A stretch of DNA of 64,000 bases from Bacillota bacterium (GCA_028724185.1 JAQYDN010000001.1:1-64000), one strand, 5' to 3'; positions 37,355 through 46,775 are shown, counted from the first letter of the stretch. Notes: generated from the letters alone by a model not told the origin. Translations and numbers: made by a program.

Positions 37355-38518
37355 TTAATGATCGCTCTCTCTAATGACTTCAATCGCCTTTTGCAATTGT
37401 GTATCCTGATCTTTGTATTCCAAGCCGATGCCCTCGATGTCCTCGGGCAAGTCCACGGCTATCGTCGGTTCAATTCCCTTGTCTTGTATATTTACCCCCG
37501 ATGGCGTGAAATATTCACTGGTGGTGAGTTTTATGCCGTCGCCGCCGGAAAGCGGAATCAAGGTCTGTACGACGCCCTTGCCGTAAGATCGCTCGCCGAT
37601 AAGCGTTCCCGCCTCGTTATCTTTGACGGCGCCCGCGACGATCTCAGATGCCGAGGCGCTGCCGCGATTAATCAAGACGACGAGCGGCTTCGACCACCCC
37701 TTCGCATCGGAGGTATAGTGAAAGACCTCTTTTCCGTGATTATCCTTGGCGCTCACGATGTCGGCCTTCGGAAGCAAAAGGTCCGACACGCCGACGGCCG
37801 CCTCCAGGAGACCGCCCGGGTTTCCCCTTAAATCCAAGATCAGCCCACGCTTGTCTTCCGCGGCATGTAGAGCCTTCTCAAAGTCCGAGAGCGTGTCGTC
37901 TTCAAACTGCGTGAGTCCGATGTAGGCGATGTCGCCCAAGTCTCCGGTGATTACCGATTCCATGTGGATCTCGTCGCGCACGACCTCGATCTGTTTTACT
38001 TCCGTGCTGTCTTTCGCGACGATACCCAAAGTGACGGTCGTTCCCTTGTCGCCCTTGATGTGCTTAACCGCCTCTTCCATCTCCTCGACCGTGTAGTCGA
38101 CGCCATCCACCGAGACAATCTTATCGCCCGATTTGATCCCCGCCTTTTCGGCCGGCGACCCCTTGATCGGCGCAATCACCGTGATCAGCTTTGAATCGGG
38201 AACCGCGCCGATCTGCACGCCGATGCCGTAAAATTCACCCGTCGTCGACTCGACGAATTCTTTGTACTCGTCCTCGGTGAAGTATTCGCTGTAGGGGTCG
38301 TTGAGCGCTTCGACGGTTCCCTTGCGCCTCCCCATCTTAAAGTCCTCCTCGCTCACCTCGTCGGATCGAAGGTAGTATTTCTTTAAAAAATGTTCGAGGG
38401 ATTTTATCCTCGCGACTTCCCCCACATCTCCGGTCACATACTGCACGGAACCGAACGCCGTGAGGATATTGGTCACGATTAAGAGGGCGAGGACGATCGC
38501 AATTTGTTTTTTCTTCAT
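37355..38518 (-). CDS. S41-family C-terminal processing peptidase
   Basis: A membrane-anchored or secreted serine protease of 387 residues. An N-terminal hydrophobic segment (5-25) is followed by a PDZ domain (about 85-165, with GIGVQIG and AGIKSGDKIVSVDGV) and the S41 core. The catalytic Ser lies in RGSASASE near 287 and the Lys in SYGKGVVQT near 312. CtpA-type proteases in this position often control wall hydrolases or their activators, and the M23 activator is the gene upstream. ATG at 38518 is chosen for its AGGAG site. Confidence 0.93.
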   Translation of the reverse strand: MKKKQIAIVLALLIVTNILTAFGSVQYVTGDVGEVARIKSLEHFLKKYYLRSDEVSEEDFKMGRRKGTVEALNDPYSEYFTEDEYKEFVESTTGEFYGIGVQIGAVPDSKLITVIAPIKGSPAEKAGIKSGDKIVSVDGVDYTVEEMEEAVKHIKGDKGTTVTLGIVAKDSTEVKQIEVVRDEIHMESVITGDLGDIAYIGLTQFEDDTLSDFEKALHAAEDKRGLILDLRGNPGGLLEAAVGVSDLLLPKADIVSAKDNHGKEVFHYTSDAKGWSKPLVVLINRGSASASEIVAGAVKDNEAGTLIGERSYGKGVVQTLIPLSGGDGIKLTTSEYFTPSGVNIQDKGIEPTIAVDLPEDIEGIGLEYKDQDTQLQKAIEVIRESDH

Positions 38519-38588
38519 TTCTTCTCCTATGGAAATAAGGAATCCCCCGGGCGGAAGATTCCTTATCAAGTCTATCTATTCTATACGA

Positions 38589-40037
38589 TTACAAATAATT
38601 TAGCGGGTTTTGGACTGCGCCGTTGACCCGTACCTCAAAGTGCAAGTGCGGACCCGTACTCATGCCGGTACTGCCGACGTAGCCGATGGTCTGCCCGGCG
38701 CTTACCGTCTGCCCGGGGCTCACCGCGCGCGCGGACATATGCCCGTAGACGGTAACCTTCGATCCATGGTCGATCATGACGCAGTTGCCGTAGCCGCCCA
38801 TGACGCGCGAGGCGATAACCGTTCCCGATCCCGCGGCGATAATCGGCGTTCCGCTCGGAGCGCTGATGTCGAGACCGGCGTGGAACTTACTGTAACCCAA
38901 AATCGGGTGTCTGCGGTAGCCGAAGGGCGAGGTAATGTGGTGGGAACCCGGGAGGGGCCAGTAGAACTCGCCCGTCTTTGCCTCCGGCGTCGCCGACGCG
39001 CCGTTTTCCACGATGTCCTCGCTGCTGTAGTCGTTCGAACTGCTCGAGGAGGATATCGAAGACTGTACGGAGGAAGCGCTCGATGAGGACGAACTGCCCG
39101 AAGAAGTAACATTCGATCCCGAAGTAGTACTCGATGTCGAGGTGCTCGCCGAGATCGACGTCGATTTTTTCTTTGCCGAAGCGGCTTCTTTTTCAGCCTG
39201 TTGCGCTTGTGCCTGTGCCCGCTCTTTTTCGAGCTGTGCCCGACGCGCCTGTTCTTTTTCTCTCGCGATGCGAGCCGCCTCTTCTTCCTTCGCCTTTTGA
39301 ATCGAGATATCGAGATTCTTAATCTTCGATTCGATGGCATTGGATTCGCGGAGCATTTCGTCGTATTGTGCTTCGTATGCGCTGATATTGCCCATCAAAC
39401 TGTTCATGTACGACGTCTTTTGAGCATTCGCCGCCTCGAGGTTGCTGCGCTCGACGCGAACTTGTTCCTGTTTCGCTTGAAGTTCTTTTTCTTCTCGAGC
39501 GAGTTGTTCCTGCTTTTCTTGGATTTGATTGACTTTTTCCGTAATTTCTTCGACGAGCTGGCGATCGTTTACGGCGATGGCCCGAATCATGCGGACGTTA
39601 CCGATGAGGGACTCCGCATCGGCGGAGTCGAGGAGAATGTCGATATATCCGCGGTCGTTTGCAATATACATCGCGCGCAGACGCTTGGCATAGACGTCTT
39701 TCTTTTCGGCGAGTTCCTGTTTGGCGGCTTCGAGTTCCGCTTTGGTCTGCTGAATCTCCGCCTGCAACTTTTGCATCTCGCCGTTTAAGCGGTCGATCTT
39801 GATATTGACCGCGGTGATTTGATTGTCGATGGCGCGAATTTCGGCTTCGACATTTGCCACCTGACCTCTCGCCGCGGAAATCTTCGACTGCGTGCCGGAC
39901 ATTTGCGATTGCACGGCATTCCGTTTTTGAACCGCTTCCGACTTTTCCGCCTCTAAATTAGCGGCAAGCGCCGGTTGCGAACTCAACATAAGAATCGCCA
40001 AGGCCGCGGATAACTGCTTTCTATGGTTCATCTTCAC
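38589..40037 (-). CDS. EnvC-like murein hydrolase activator / M23 endopeptidase
   Basis: A secreted protein of 482 residues. A signal peptide (1-25, ending ALA) is followed by a long coiled coil (about 27-285), a Ser/Thr-rich linker (about 290-350) and an M23 domain. The domain has zinc ligands FHAGLD and HLHFEV and the conserved YGHMS. All metal ligands are present, so the peptidase is likely active, unlike E. coli EnvC. The coiled coil should engage FtsX, whose gene is next upstream. The start is GTG, 5 bases after AGGAGGT. Confidence 0.93.
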   Translation of the reverse strand: MKMNHRKQLSAALAILMLSSQPALAANLEAEKSEAVQKRNAVQSQMSGTQSKISAARGQVANVEAEIRAIDNQITAVNIKIDRLNGEMQKLQAEIQQTKAELEAAKQELAEKKDVYAKRLRAMYIANDRGYIDILLDSADAESLIGNVRMIRAIAVNDRQLVEEITEKVNQIQEKQEQLAREEKELQAKQEQVRVERSNLEAANAQKTSYMNSLMGNISAYEAQYDEMLRESNAIESKIKNLDISIQKAKEEEAARIAREKEQARRAQLEKERAQAQAQQAEKEAASAKKKSTSISASTSTSSTTSGSNVTSSGSSSSSSASSVQSSISSSSSSNDYSSEDIVENGASATPEAKTGEFYWPLPGSHHITSPFGYRRHPILGYSKFHAGLDISAPSGTPIIAAGSGTVIASRVMGGYGNCVMIDHGSKVTVYGHMSARAVSPGQTVSAGQTIGYVGSTGMSTGPHLHFEVRVNGAVQNPLNYL

Positions 40038-40059
40038 ACTGTACCTCCTCGTATTCCCT

Positions 40060-40965
40060 CTAAACGTCCAAATATCGACTGAGCGACAGCGAGCTGCCGA
40101 TTAATCCGACGCCGACGCCGATGCAGACGAAAATAATGCTCATGTCTTTGAGTATCAGCCTCGGCTGAATTAACTTCATGCCCATCATGACGTTCAGCCG
40201 TTCGTTAAACATGCCGAAGACCGACCGATAGCCGAAGTAAACCAGCGCCAAGGCGATGGCCCCGGCCACGATGCCGAATATCAATCCTTCGATCAACAGC
40301 GGACGCCGTATATAGCCGTTGCTCGCGCCGATGTATTTCATAATCTGAATTTCGTGGCTGCGATTTGAAATCGTCGACTTCACCGTGTTGTGAATGAGGA
40401 CGACGGCGATCACCAGAAGGATCGCGACGACGACGACGCCCATCGTACGCACCCAGTCGTTGAGCTGCACGATTTTTCCGATCAACTCATTTAAGTAATC
40501 TACCTGATAGACGCCGGGGCTGTCTTGCACCGATTGTGCCACCGACTTTGCCTGTTTGATATCCGAAAGCGTCAAGGTAATCGATGCGGGCAGCGGATTT
40601 TCGTCCATGCCCTCCAAAAAATAAGAGTCGTTCGACAAGTCCAAATTTTCGGAAAATTTTTCCCACGCCTGTTCCTTCGACGTGAACGACGAATCCTTAA
40701 CGTAACCCGTCGCCTCCGCCGTGGAGATAATCTGTTGAATCTCTTCCTCGCCGGCGTTATCGGTTAGGTAAACGACGACCTTGTCGACTTTGTTTTCCGT
40801 CTCGTTGACGAGTCCGGTCATGTTCAAGATCAACAACATCACGACGCCAAATAGGACGAGAACCGCCATAATCGAGATAATCGACAGAGCGCTCATGCCC
40901 TTGTTCCGGAAAATTCCCTGAAAGGCCTCCTTGATGTTGTTGCCCAATTGTCTAAGAAATCGCAT
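40060..40965 (-). CDS. ftsX: Cell division protein FtsX
   Basis: A protein of 301 residues with four transmembrane helices: one near 20-42, then three in the C-terminal half (about 175-200, 225-248 and 270-292). The large extracellular loop (about 45-170) contacts a hydrolase activator. FtsX with FtsE passes ATP-driven shape changes through the membrane to activate septal peptidoglycan hydrolysis. It overlaps the ftsE end by 14 bases and has AGGAGG upstream. Confidence 0.96.
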   Translation of the reverse strand: MRFLRQLGNNIKEAFQGIFRNKGMSALSIISIMAVLVLFGVVMLLILNMTGLVNETENKVDKVVVYLTDNAGEEEIQQIISTAEATGYVKDSSFTSKEQAWEKFSENLDLSNDSYFLEGMDENPLPASITLTLSDIKQAKSVAQSVQDSPGVYQVDYLNELIGKIVQLNDWVRTMGVVVVAILLVIAVVLIHNTVKSTISNRSHEIQIMKYIGASNGYIRRPLLIEGLIFGIVAGAIALALVYFGYRSVFGMFNERLNVMMGMKLIQPRLILKDMSIIFVCIGVGVGLIGSSLSLSRYLDV

Positions 40966-41638
40966 CGTAACCTCCTACATTGACGTCACTGATAACGCGA
41001 CCGTGATCGAACGTTATGACGCGACGTTTCATGTGATTGACGATGTTTCTCGCGTGTGTCGCCATGATGACTGTGGCTCCGTCTTCGTTGATGCGTTTTA
41101 AGGTGTTCATGACCGTCATCGCCGTCTCGAAGTCCAAATTCCCCGTCGGCTCGTCGCAGACGAGAACCGGCGGCCGATTGACGATGGCCCGGGCGATCGC
41201 GAGGCGTTGACCCTCGCCGCCCGAGAGTTCTCCGGGATAGCTGTTTCTCTTCTCGCTCAGCCCGACGAGCTCCAGGACTTCGGGGACGCGCTTTTTAATC
41301 GTACGTCCGCTCTCCCCTTCGATTTCGAGTGCGTAAGCGACGTTTTCATAAGCCGTCTTTTTCTGAAGCAGACGGAAGTCTTGAAAAACGACGCCTATAT
41401 GTCGCCTCAACTTGGGTATATACCAGGGTGAGAGCTTGGTAATGTCTTTTTTATTGACATAAATATGACCGCGAGTTACGTCTTCCTCGCAGATCAATAG
41501 TTTTATCAGAGAACTCTTACCCGCGCCCGATGCGCCGACGATAAAGACGAATTCTCCATAGGGGATTTCTAAATTAATGTCCATCAAGGCCTGTACGCCG
41601 TTGCCGTACTCCTTGAAGACATTTCGAAACGTAATCAA
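40952..41638 (-). CDS. ftsE: Cell division ATPase FtsE
   Basis: An ABC ATPase of 228 residues. Walker A GASGAGKSS is near 35-43, the signature LSGGEGQRLAIARAI near 137, and Walker B VLVCDEPTGNLDFE near 158. The start is TTG with GAGGTG 5 bases upstream; no in-frame ATG fits. First gene of an ftsE-ftsX-M23-S41-uvrB-uvrA series that runs to 32501. Confidence 0.96.
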   Translation of the reverse strand: MITFRNVFKEYGNGVQALMDINLEIPYGEFVFIVGASGAGKSSLIKLLICEEDVTRGHIYVNKKDITKLSPWYIPKLRRHIGVVFQDFRLLQKKTAYENVAYALEIEGESGRTIKKRVPEVLELVGLSEKRNSYPGELSGGEGQRLAIARAIVNRPPVLVCDEPTGNLDFETAMTVMNTLKRINEDGATVIMATHARNIVNHMKRRVITFDHGRVISDVNVGGYDAIS

Positions 41639-41675
41639 CGAAACACCTCATTCCACACACACAATTATCTCGTAT

Positions 41676-41683
41676 ATTATAAT
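41676..41683. promoter_or_regulatory. Palindromic -10 region between ftsE and the cyclo-ligase gene
   Basis: The sequence ATATTATAATAT offers TATAAT on both strands (41681-41676 leftward and 41678-41683 rightward). The leftward -35 would be TTTCAT at 17 bases, a poor match, and no good rightward -35 is seen. Both divergent genes start close by. Confidence 0.4.
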
Positions 41684-41722
41684 ATAAGTTACAAAAATAT
41701 GAAACCTTGGAGGTCCATTACA

Positions 41723-42280
41723 GTGAAAAAGACATCGTTTCGTAATATATCGATCGAACGCCGCGACGCCATCGACCCCGCCAAACGCCGCGACGCCTCG
41801 GATCGCATCTTTGAGCGTCTCCTCGATCTCGACTGCTACAAGCGCGCGACATCCGTCTTCGTCTTCGTTTCGATGGGAAGCGAAGTGGAAACCGCGCGTT
41901 GGATTCCCCACATGCTCGAGGAAAAATCGGTCTACGTCCCCTTCGTCAAGAAAGGATCGCCGATGTTGATGACCGAGATCTATCGCCTCGACGAACTCGA
42001 GCAAAACCGCTGGGGCATCCTCGAACTCCCCGAGGACATAGCCCGTGATCGGACGCGCGACGAGGTCGACCTCGTCCTCACCCCCGGACTCGCCTTCGAC
42101 CGCGAGGGCTACCGCATGGGATACGGCGGCGGCTACTACGATCGCTTCTTTAGCGACTGCCGCGCCTTTAAACTCGCCGTAGGCTTTCACGAGCAGCTCG
42201 TCGACGCCGTCCCGAAGGACGAATACGACCGTTCGGTCGATGCCTTTTTGTCCGAAGAGGACTACTTGCTCTTCCCGTAA
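41723..42280 (+). CDS. 5-formyltetrahydrofolate cyclo-ligase
   Basis: An enzyme of 185 residues that converts 5-formyl-THF to 5,10-methenyl-THF using ATP. The family signature MGYGGGYYDRF is near 132-142, and FVSMGSEVET and TPGLAFDREGYR are other conserved parts. GTG at 41723 is chosen because GGAGG lies 9 bases upstream; the ATG at 41699 lies before that site. The 3' end overlaps the convergent larB end by 19 bases. Confidence 0.92.
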   Translation: MKKTSFRNISIERRDAIDPAKRRDASDRIFERLLDLDCYKRATSVFVFVSMGSEVETARWIPHMLEEKSVYVPFVKKGSPMLMTEIYRLDELEQNRWGILELPEDIARDRTRDEVDLVLTPGLAFDREGYRMGYGGGYYDRFFSDCRAFKLAVGFHEQLVDAVPKDEYDRSVDAFLSEEDYLLFP

Positions 42281-42936
42281 AGTGTCGCGACGATCTGCGC
42301 CGCCGCGTAGGCCGCGCCGTAGCCGTTGTCGATGTTTACGACCGTGACCCCTTCGGCACAGGAATTGAGCATGCCCAAAAGAGGTGCGACGCCCTGAAAG
42401 GCCGCGCCGTAACCGATCGATGTCGGTACCCCGATGACGGGGTTTTCCACGAGTCCCGCGACGACCGAGGCGAGCGCCCCGTCCATGCCCGCACAGACGA
42501 CGATGACGTCCGCTTCCCTTAGATCGTCGAGCTTTGAAAACAGGCGGTGAATGCCCGCGACGCCGATATCGTAGATGCGCTTAAAGTTTACGTGGAAGTA
42601 CTCGAGCGTGCGCGCGCACTCCTCCGCGACGGGAATGTCCGACGTCCCCGCCGTCACCACAGCGACCGTCCCCAAGGACGGCGCTTTTTTTTTGACCACC
42701 GCGGTCCTCGAGGTCGCGTCGTAGTCGAGCCGCTCCCTCAGCTTGCCCAGGTCGTTAAATTTTTCTTCGTCGAGCCGCGTCACCAAGACCTCTCCCTCTC
42801 GCTCGAGCATGGTCTCGATACACGTCTTTAAAGCGCCGGCGCCCTTTCCTTCGCCATAAACGGTCTCTCCGAAGAGCCGCCTGCGCCGTCGGTCGAAGTC
42901 CGGCGTCTGTATCGTTTCAAAGTTTCTATCGTCCAT
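42262..42936 (-). CDS. larB: Nickel-pincer cofactor biosynthesis protein LarB
   Basis: A protein of 224 residues with a C-terminal PurE-like (AIR carboxylase) domain: VVTAGTSDIPVAEE, VIVVCAGMDGALASVVAGL and VPTSIGYGAAFQG. The N-terminal 90 residues are the LarB-type extension. LarB carboxylates and hydrolyses nicotinic acid adenine dinucleotide to start the nickel-pincer cofactor of lactate racemase and related enzymes. No larC, larE or larA is in this window, so its partners must be elsewhere or lost. The ribosome site is GAGGAG. Confidence 0.9.
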   Translation of the reverse strand: MDDRNFETIQTPDFDRRRRRLFGETVYGEGKGAGALKTCIETMLEREGEVLVTRLDEEKFNDLGKLRERLDYDATSRTAVVKKKAPSLGTVAVVTAGTSDIPVAEECARTLEYFHVNFKRIYDIGVAGIHRLFSKLDDLREADVIVVCAGMDGALASVVAGLVENPVIGVPTSIGYGAAFQGVAPLLGMLNSCAEGVTVVNIDNGYGAAYAAAQIVATLYGKSK

Positions 42937-42995
42937 CGTAGCTCTCCTCTATTTCAAATCTTTGTCTAAGTCCGATGCGTATTTTATCGACGCAC

Positions 42996-43024
42996 TTTAC
43001 ATATATATCTTCTCTTTATATGAT
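42996..43024 (+). promoter_or_regulatory. Promoter of the three-gene ABC export operon
   Basis: TTTACA, a 17-base spacer and TATGAT. Transcription would start near 43031, 22 bases before the GTG start. Confidence 0.75.
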
Positions 43025-43052
43025 AATGGGGTGGAAAGGATGTGATTGATTC

Positions 43053-43790
43053 GTGTCGTTCATCAGTATACGCAATTTGTATCGAGTCTACCATATGGGC
43101 CGCGAAAAAGTCTACGCGCTCAGAGGGATCGATCTCGACATCGAGCGCGAAGAAATTATTTGTCTGCTCGGCACCTCGGGCAGCGGCAAATCGACGCTGC
43201 TCAATATGATGGCGGGACTCGACCGACCCAGCAAGGGCGAGATCGTCATCAACGACACCATTCATATGGAAAAGTTGTCCGAGGAAAAATTGACGAAATT
43301 CCGCCGACTCAACGTCGGATTCGTCTTTCAATCCTACAACTTAATCCCGACTCTTACGGCGACTGAAAACGTCAGCTTGGGGTTGGTCTTTAAAGGCGTC
43401 GACAAAAGAGTGCGCGAAGAAAAAGCGCGCGCCATGCTGCGACGCGTCGGACTCGGCGAGCGTCTCGATCACAAGCCGAAGGAAATGAGCGGCGGCCAAC
43501 AACAGCGCACGTCGATTGCGCGCGCCTTTGTCGACACTCCGCCCATTTTATTTGCCGACGAACCGACCGGAAACTTGGATTCCGCGACATCCGTCGAAAT
43601 CATGAAAATGATGTGCGACCTCGCGAGGGAGCATAAACAGACGCTCATCATCGTCACCCACGATCTCGAGACGGCCGTCTATGCCAACCGCATCGTCGAA
43701 CTGAGAGATGGCAAAATCATTCGCGACGAAACACAGTCCGTGAAAGAGAGAGCCAAGGAATTAAATATAATTCCGCCGAAGGAAGTTTAA
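43053..43790 (+). CDS. ABC transporter ATPase, MacB/LolD type
   Basis: An ATPase of 245 residues. Walker A GTSGSGKST is near 38-46, the signature MSGGQQQRTSIARAF near 142, and Walker B ILFADEPTGNLDS near 163. The group works with FtsX-like permeases and drives mechanical work or export rather than import. The start is GTG with AAGGATG about 10 bases upstream. It is followed after 10 bases by the secreted partner gene, and the permease is third. Confidence 0.92.
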   Translation: MSFISIRNLYRVYHMGREKVYALRGIDLDIEREEIICLLGTSGSGKSTLLNMMAGLDRPSKGEIVINDTIHMEKLSEEKLTKFRRLNVGFVFQSYNLIPTLTATENVSLGLVFKGVDKRVREEKARAMLRRVGLGERLDHKPKEMSGGQQQRTSIARAFVDTPPILFADEPTGNLDSATSVEIMKMMCDLAREHKQTLIIVTHDLETAVYANRIVELRDGKIIRDETQSVKERAKELNIIPPKEV

Positions 43791-43800
43791 AGGAGTGATT

Positions 43801-45432
43801 ATGAGAAACAAGACATCAAAACTCGTGCTGATCGCCGCCGGTCTGGTCTGTCTACATACGGCGCCCGAAGTGGCAAGCGCCGCCGACAATCAAGGGGCTA
43901 TTCCCCCACCGAAAGTCGAAGATAACAGCCACGCGCCCATCTCCATCTTGGACTTTAAAAACGTGACTTGGCCCGAGGCGAGCGCGCCCGGGTCGACGAT
44001 CCCCATTCGCTTTTCCATCGTCAACAACGGCGCGGGCGCCGCGAAGAATATTCGAATTCGCGCGGAATCGCAGGATCTCGAGGCGCTCGTCCCGAAATCC
44101 GTAAGCAGTGTCAACGCGAAGTACTTTGCGCCGAAACAGCAGGAGACGTACGCCTTTACCTTTCGCCTGACCGAGACCGCGAAGCAAAAAAACTACCCGC
44201 TTAAACTCTCTCTCTCCTACGTCGACACGGCGACCGGCGAAGTCCACGAAAACTCGCAAATGGTGACCGTTTCCTCGACCGGAGGTAGCGCGCCCTCGTC
44301 GAACAACCCCGCCGGAGGAGATTTCGATCCCTCATCCATCGCGAGTGATTTGGGCGGCGGCCTCGACATGGGCGGCGGTCTCCCCGCAGGCGGCCCCTCG
44401 GGCGGCGCGTCGATGGGCGATATGCCGGGCGACTTGGGCCCTGCGCTCCCCGTCACGGGAACGGGCGCTTCTCCCGAGGGACAGGCTCCGACGGGCGCCA
44501 ACTCCCCGAAGATTATCATCGACAGCTATACCTTGACACCGGAGGAAGCCACGGCGGGCGTTCCGTTCACGCTCTCCTTTCGGGTCTTTAACACCAATCG
44601 CAACAAGAGCGTGAGAAACATCCGCGTCTCCCTCTCCGCCGACGCCGCGGAATCGGTCTCTCTGCCCACCTCTTCCGAGGGCGACGCTCAGCAGGCGGCG
44701 GCCGCTCTGACGGGAGGAGATGCGGCCGCATCCTCGGGGAGCAGCGCCTTTATCCCCGTCGGAAGCAGTAACGCGCTCCACATCGAAAAAATCAAACCCC
44801 GCCACGGCGCCGAAAAAGAGATTACGCTCACGACGGCGCCCGACACCTCGCCCAAGACCTACTCGATCACCGCGACGTTCGAATACGAAGACGGCGCCGG
44901 GACGCCCTACACCTCGAGCGAAGTCATCGGCGTCCCGGTCATCCAAGATTCGGTCTTGGAGCCGGGAGACTTGAAGGTCGAAAAGTCGGGAAGCGTCGGC
45001 GAAGAGATGCCCCTCTCCTTCGAATTTTTCAACACGGGGAAATCCGTCCTCTCCAATGTGATGGTCAAGCTGCGCGGCAACTTCGACGCGGATACCTCGA
45101 CGTATTTTGCAGGTAACGTCGCCCCGTCGAGCGCCGAAACCTACGACGTCAACATCACCCCGACGCAAAAGGGGCGGCAAAAAGGTGAAATCATCATCAG
45201 CTACGACGACGCCACCGGTAAAAAGCGTGAATTCGTCAAGCCCTTTACGATCGACGTCGAGGACGCGGGCGCGGTCGAAGACGCCGACGAAGAGAACGAC
45301 AACGCTCGTCCCGCCTGGGCGATTCCCGCGGGGCTTATCCTCATCGCGGCCGTCGCAGCGGCTATCGCCGTCTACGTCACCAAAAAGCGCAAAAAACAGG
45401 CCGGCGACGATGACGCGGATTTAAAAGTATAA
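43801..45432 (+). CDS. Secreted, membrane-anchored protein with CARDB-like domains
   Basis: A protein of 543 residues. A signal peptide (cleavage after ASA near 27) is followed by three immunoglobulin-like repeats of the CARDB or S-layer-associated (COG1361) kind at about 45-160, 240-390 and 390-490. A linker (about 170-230) is rich in Gly, Met and Pro, with LGGGLDMGGGLPAGG. A C-terminal transmembrane helix (about 510-530) ends in a basic tail. It sits between an ATPase and its permease, so it is probably an extracytoplasmic adaptor, but it is not the usual MacA fold. AGGAG lies 5 bases before the ATG. Confidence 0.75.
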   Translation: MRNKTSKLVLIAAGLVCLHTAPEVASAADNQGAIPPPKVEDNSHAPISILDFKNVTWPEASAPGSTIPIRFSIVNNGAGAAKNIRIRAESQDLEALVPKSVSSVNAKYFAPKQQETYAFTFRLTETAKQKNYPLKLSLSYVDTATGEVHENSQMVTVSSTGGSAPSSNNPAGGDFDPSSIASDLGGGLDMGGGLPAGGPSGGASMGDMPGDLGPALPVTGTGASPEGQAPTGANSPKIIIDSYTLTPEEATAGVPFTLSFRVFNTNRNKSVRNIRVSLSADAAESVSLPTSSEGDAQQAAAALTGGDAAASSGSSAFIPVGSSNALHIEKIKPRHGAEKEITLTTAPDTSPKTYSITATFEYEDGAGTPYTSSEVIGVPVIQDSVLEPGDLKVEKSGSVGEEMPLSFEFFNTGKSVLSNVMVKLRGNFDADTSTYFAGNVAPSSAETYDVNITPTQKGRQKGEIIISYDDATGKKREFVKPFTIDVEDAGAVEDADEENDNARPAWAIPAGLILIAAVAAAIAVYVTKKRKKQAGDDDADLKV

Positions 45433-46775
45433 TGAGTGTTCGCGATCTCCTGGACATGGCGAAGCGCAACCTCCTCGCGAGGAAATTGCGGACCGGCCTC
45501 ACCCTGCTCGGCGTCGTCATCGGCTGCGTCTCCATCATCCTCATGCTCAGCTTCGGCTACGGCATCTCGGCGAATAACCGCCGCATGATGGAAAGTTTCG
45601 GCGACGTCAAAAATATCTCCGTCACCGTCGACGATTCGGGCAGAGAGGGCGCGGGAAAGGCGCAAAAAAATCTGACCGCCCGTTCCGTCCAAGACTTGGA
45701 GAATATCCCCCACGTCGTCGACGCGACGCCGGTCTATAACGCCAACGTTCAAGTCACTTATCGAAAATACCAATCGGACTTTCTCTCCATCACCGCGATG
45801 GATAAGGAGACCTACTCGAAGATGGGCTGGCACATGAAAAACGGATCGCTCTTCCACGGAAACGGCGAGGGCGAAATCTTATTCGGATCGAAAGTCGTGG
45901 ACGACTTTTACGACCCGAAAGCGCCCGCTCCTTCCGATTCGGACGATATGGATCCGGACGAGAAGAAAGAGACGCCTCCTCCCTTCGAGGCATCGGGGAA
46001 GACGCTCACCTTCTCCGGTGCGAACTTCAATATGGACTTCGGCATGGGCGGACCCGCGCCGTCCTCATCCTCGTCGGACGATGCAAAAACCGCAGACCTC
46101 AAGGTCGCGGGCGTCATCGACAGGACGAAGAAGATGGAGTACGACAACACGGCCTTTATGACGATCGACGGGTTCGAAACTTTCTCGGAAAAACTCGGGC
46201 TGCCCGCCCCCGAAAAGAACCGCTTCGACACCGTCCAGGTCCGCGTCGACGACGCGGAAAACGCCGAGGACGTCTCCCACGCCATCGAGGATTTGGGCTA
46301 TAAGCCCAACGGCATGCTCGATATCATCAAAGAGATGGACAAGTCGATGTCCATCATCAACGCGATCTTCGCGGGAATCGGGTCGATCTCCTTTATCGTC
46401 GCCGCCATCGGCATCGCCAACACGATGATTATGTCGATTTACGAGCGCACAAAAGAAATCGGCGTCATGAAAGTTATCGGCGCCTCCATCCAGGATATTC
46501 AAAAACTCTTCCTTACCGAGGCCGCCATGATCGGCTTCATCGGCGGCATTTTAGGGGTGACGATGAGTCTTTTGCTCAGTTGGGGGTTCAACGTCTTGGG
46601 CAATCAGTTCGCCGCCTCACAAGGGGCTGAGGAAACCATCGTGCTCTCCTACATCCCCTTTTGGCTCGTTCTCGTCGCACTCGTCTTCTCGACCCTCGTC
46701 GGCGTCGCCGCGGGATACTTCCCCGCAAAACGCGCGATGAATCTGTCCGCACTCGACGCTATCCGGAGTGATTAG
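45432..46775 (+). CDS. ABC transporter permease, MacB/FtsX type
   Basis: A permease of 447 residues with one N-terminal helix (about 20-40), a large extracytoplasmic domain (about 45-300) and three C-terminal helices (about 315-340, 365-390 and 412-435). MacB-like signatures include RTGLTLLGVVIG and YERTKEIGVMKVIGA. The extracytoplasmic domain carries acidic and Gly/Ser-rich low-complexity inserts (SDSDDMDPDEKKE and FGMGGPAPSSSSS). The start overlaps the preceding stop by one base (TAATG), which couples their translation. Confidence 0.9.
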   Translation: MSVRDLLDMAKRNLLARKLRTGLTLLGVVIGCVSIILMLSFGYGISANNRRMMESFGDVKNISVTVDDSGREGAGKAQKNLTARSVQDLENIPHVVDATPVYNANVQVTYRKYQSDFLSITAMDKETYSKMGWHMKNGSLFHGNGEGEILFGSKVVDDFYDPKAPAPSDSDDMDPDEKKETPPPFEASGKTLTFSGANFNMDFGMGGPAPSSSSSDDAKTADLKVAGVIDRTKKMEYDNTAFMTIDGFETFSEKLGLPAPEKNRFDTVQVRVDDAENAEDVSHAIEDLGYKPNGMLDIIKEMDKSMSIINAIFAGIGSISFIVAAIGIANTMIMSIYERTKEIGVMKVIGASIQDIQKLFLTEAAMIGFIGGILGVTMSLLLSWGFNVLGNQFAASQGAEETIVLSYIPFWLVLVALVFSTLVGVAAGYFPAKRAMNLSALDAIRSD

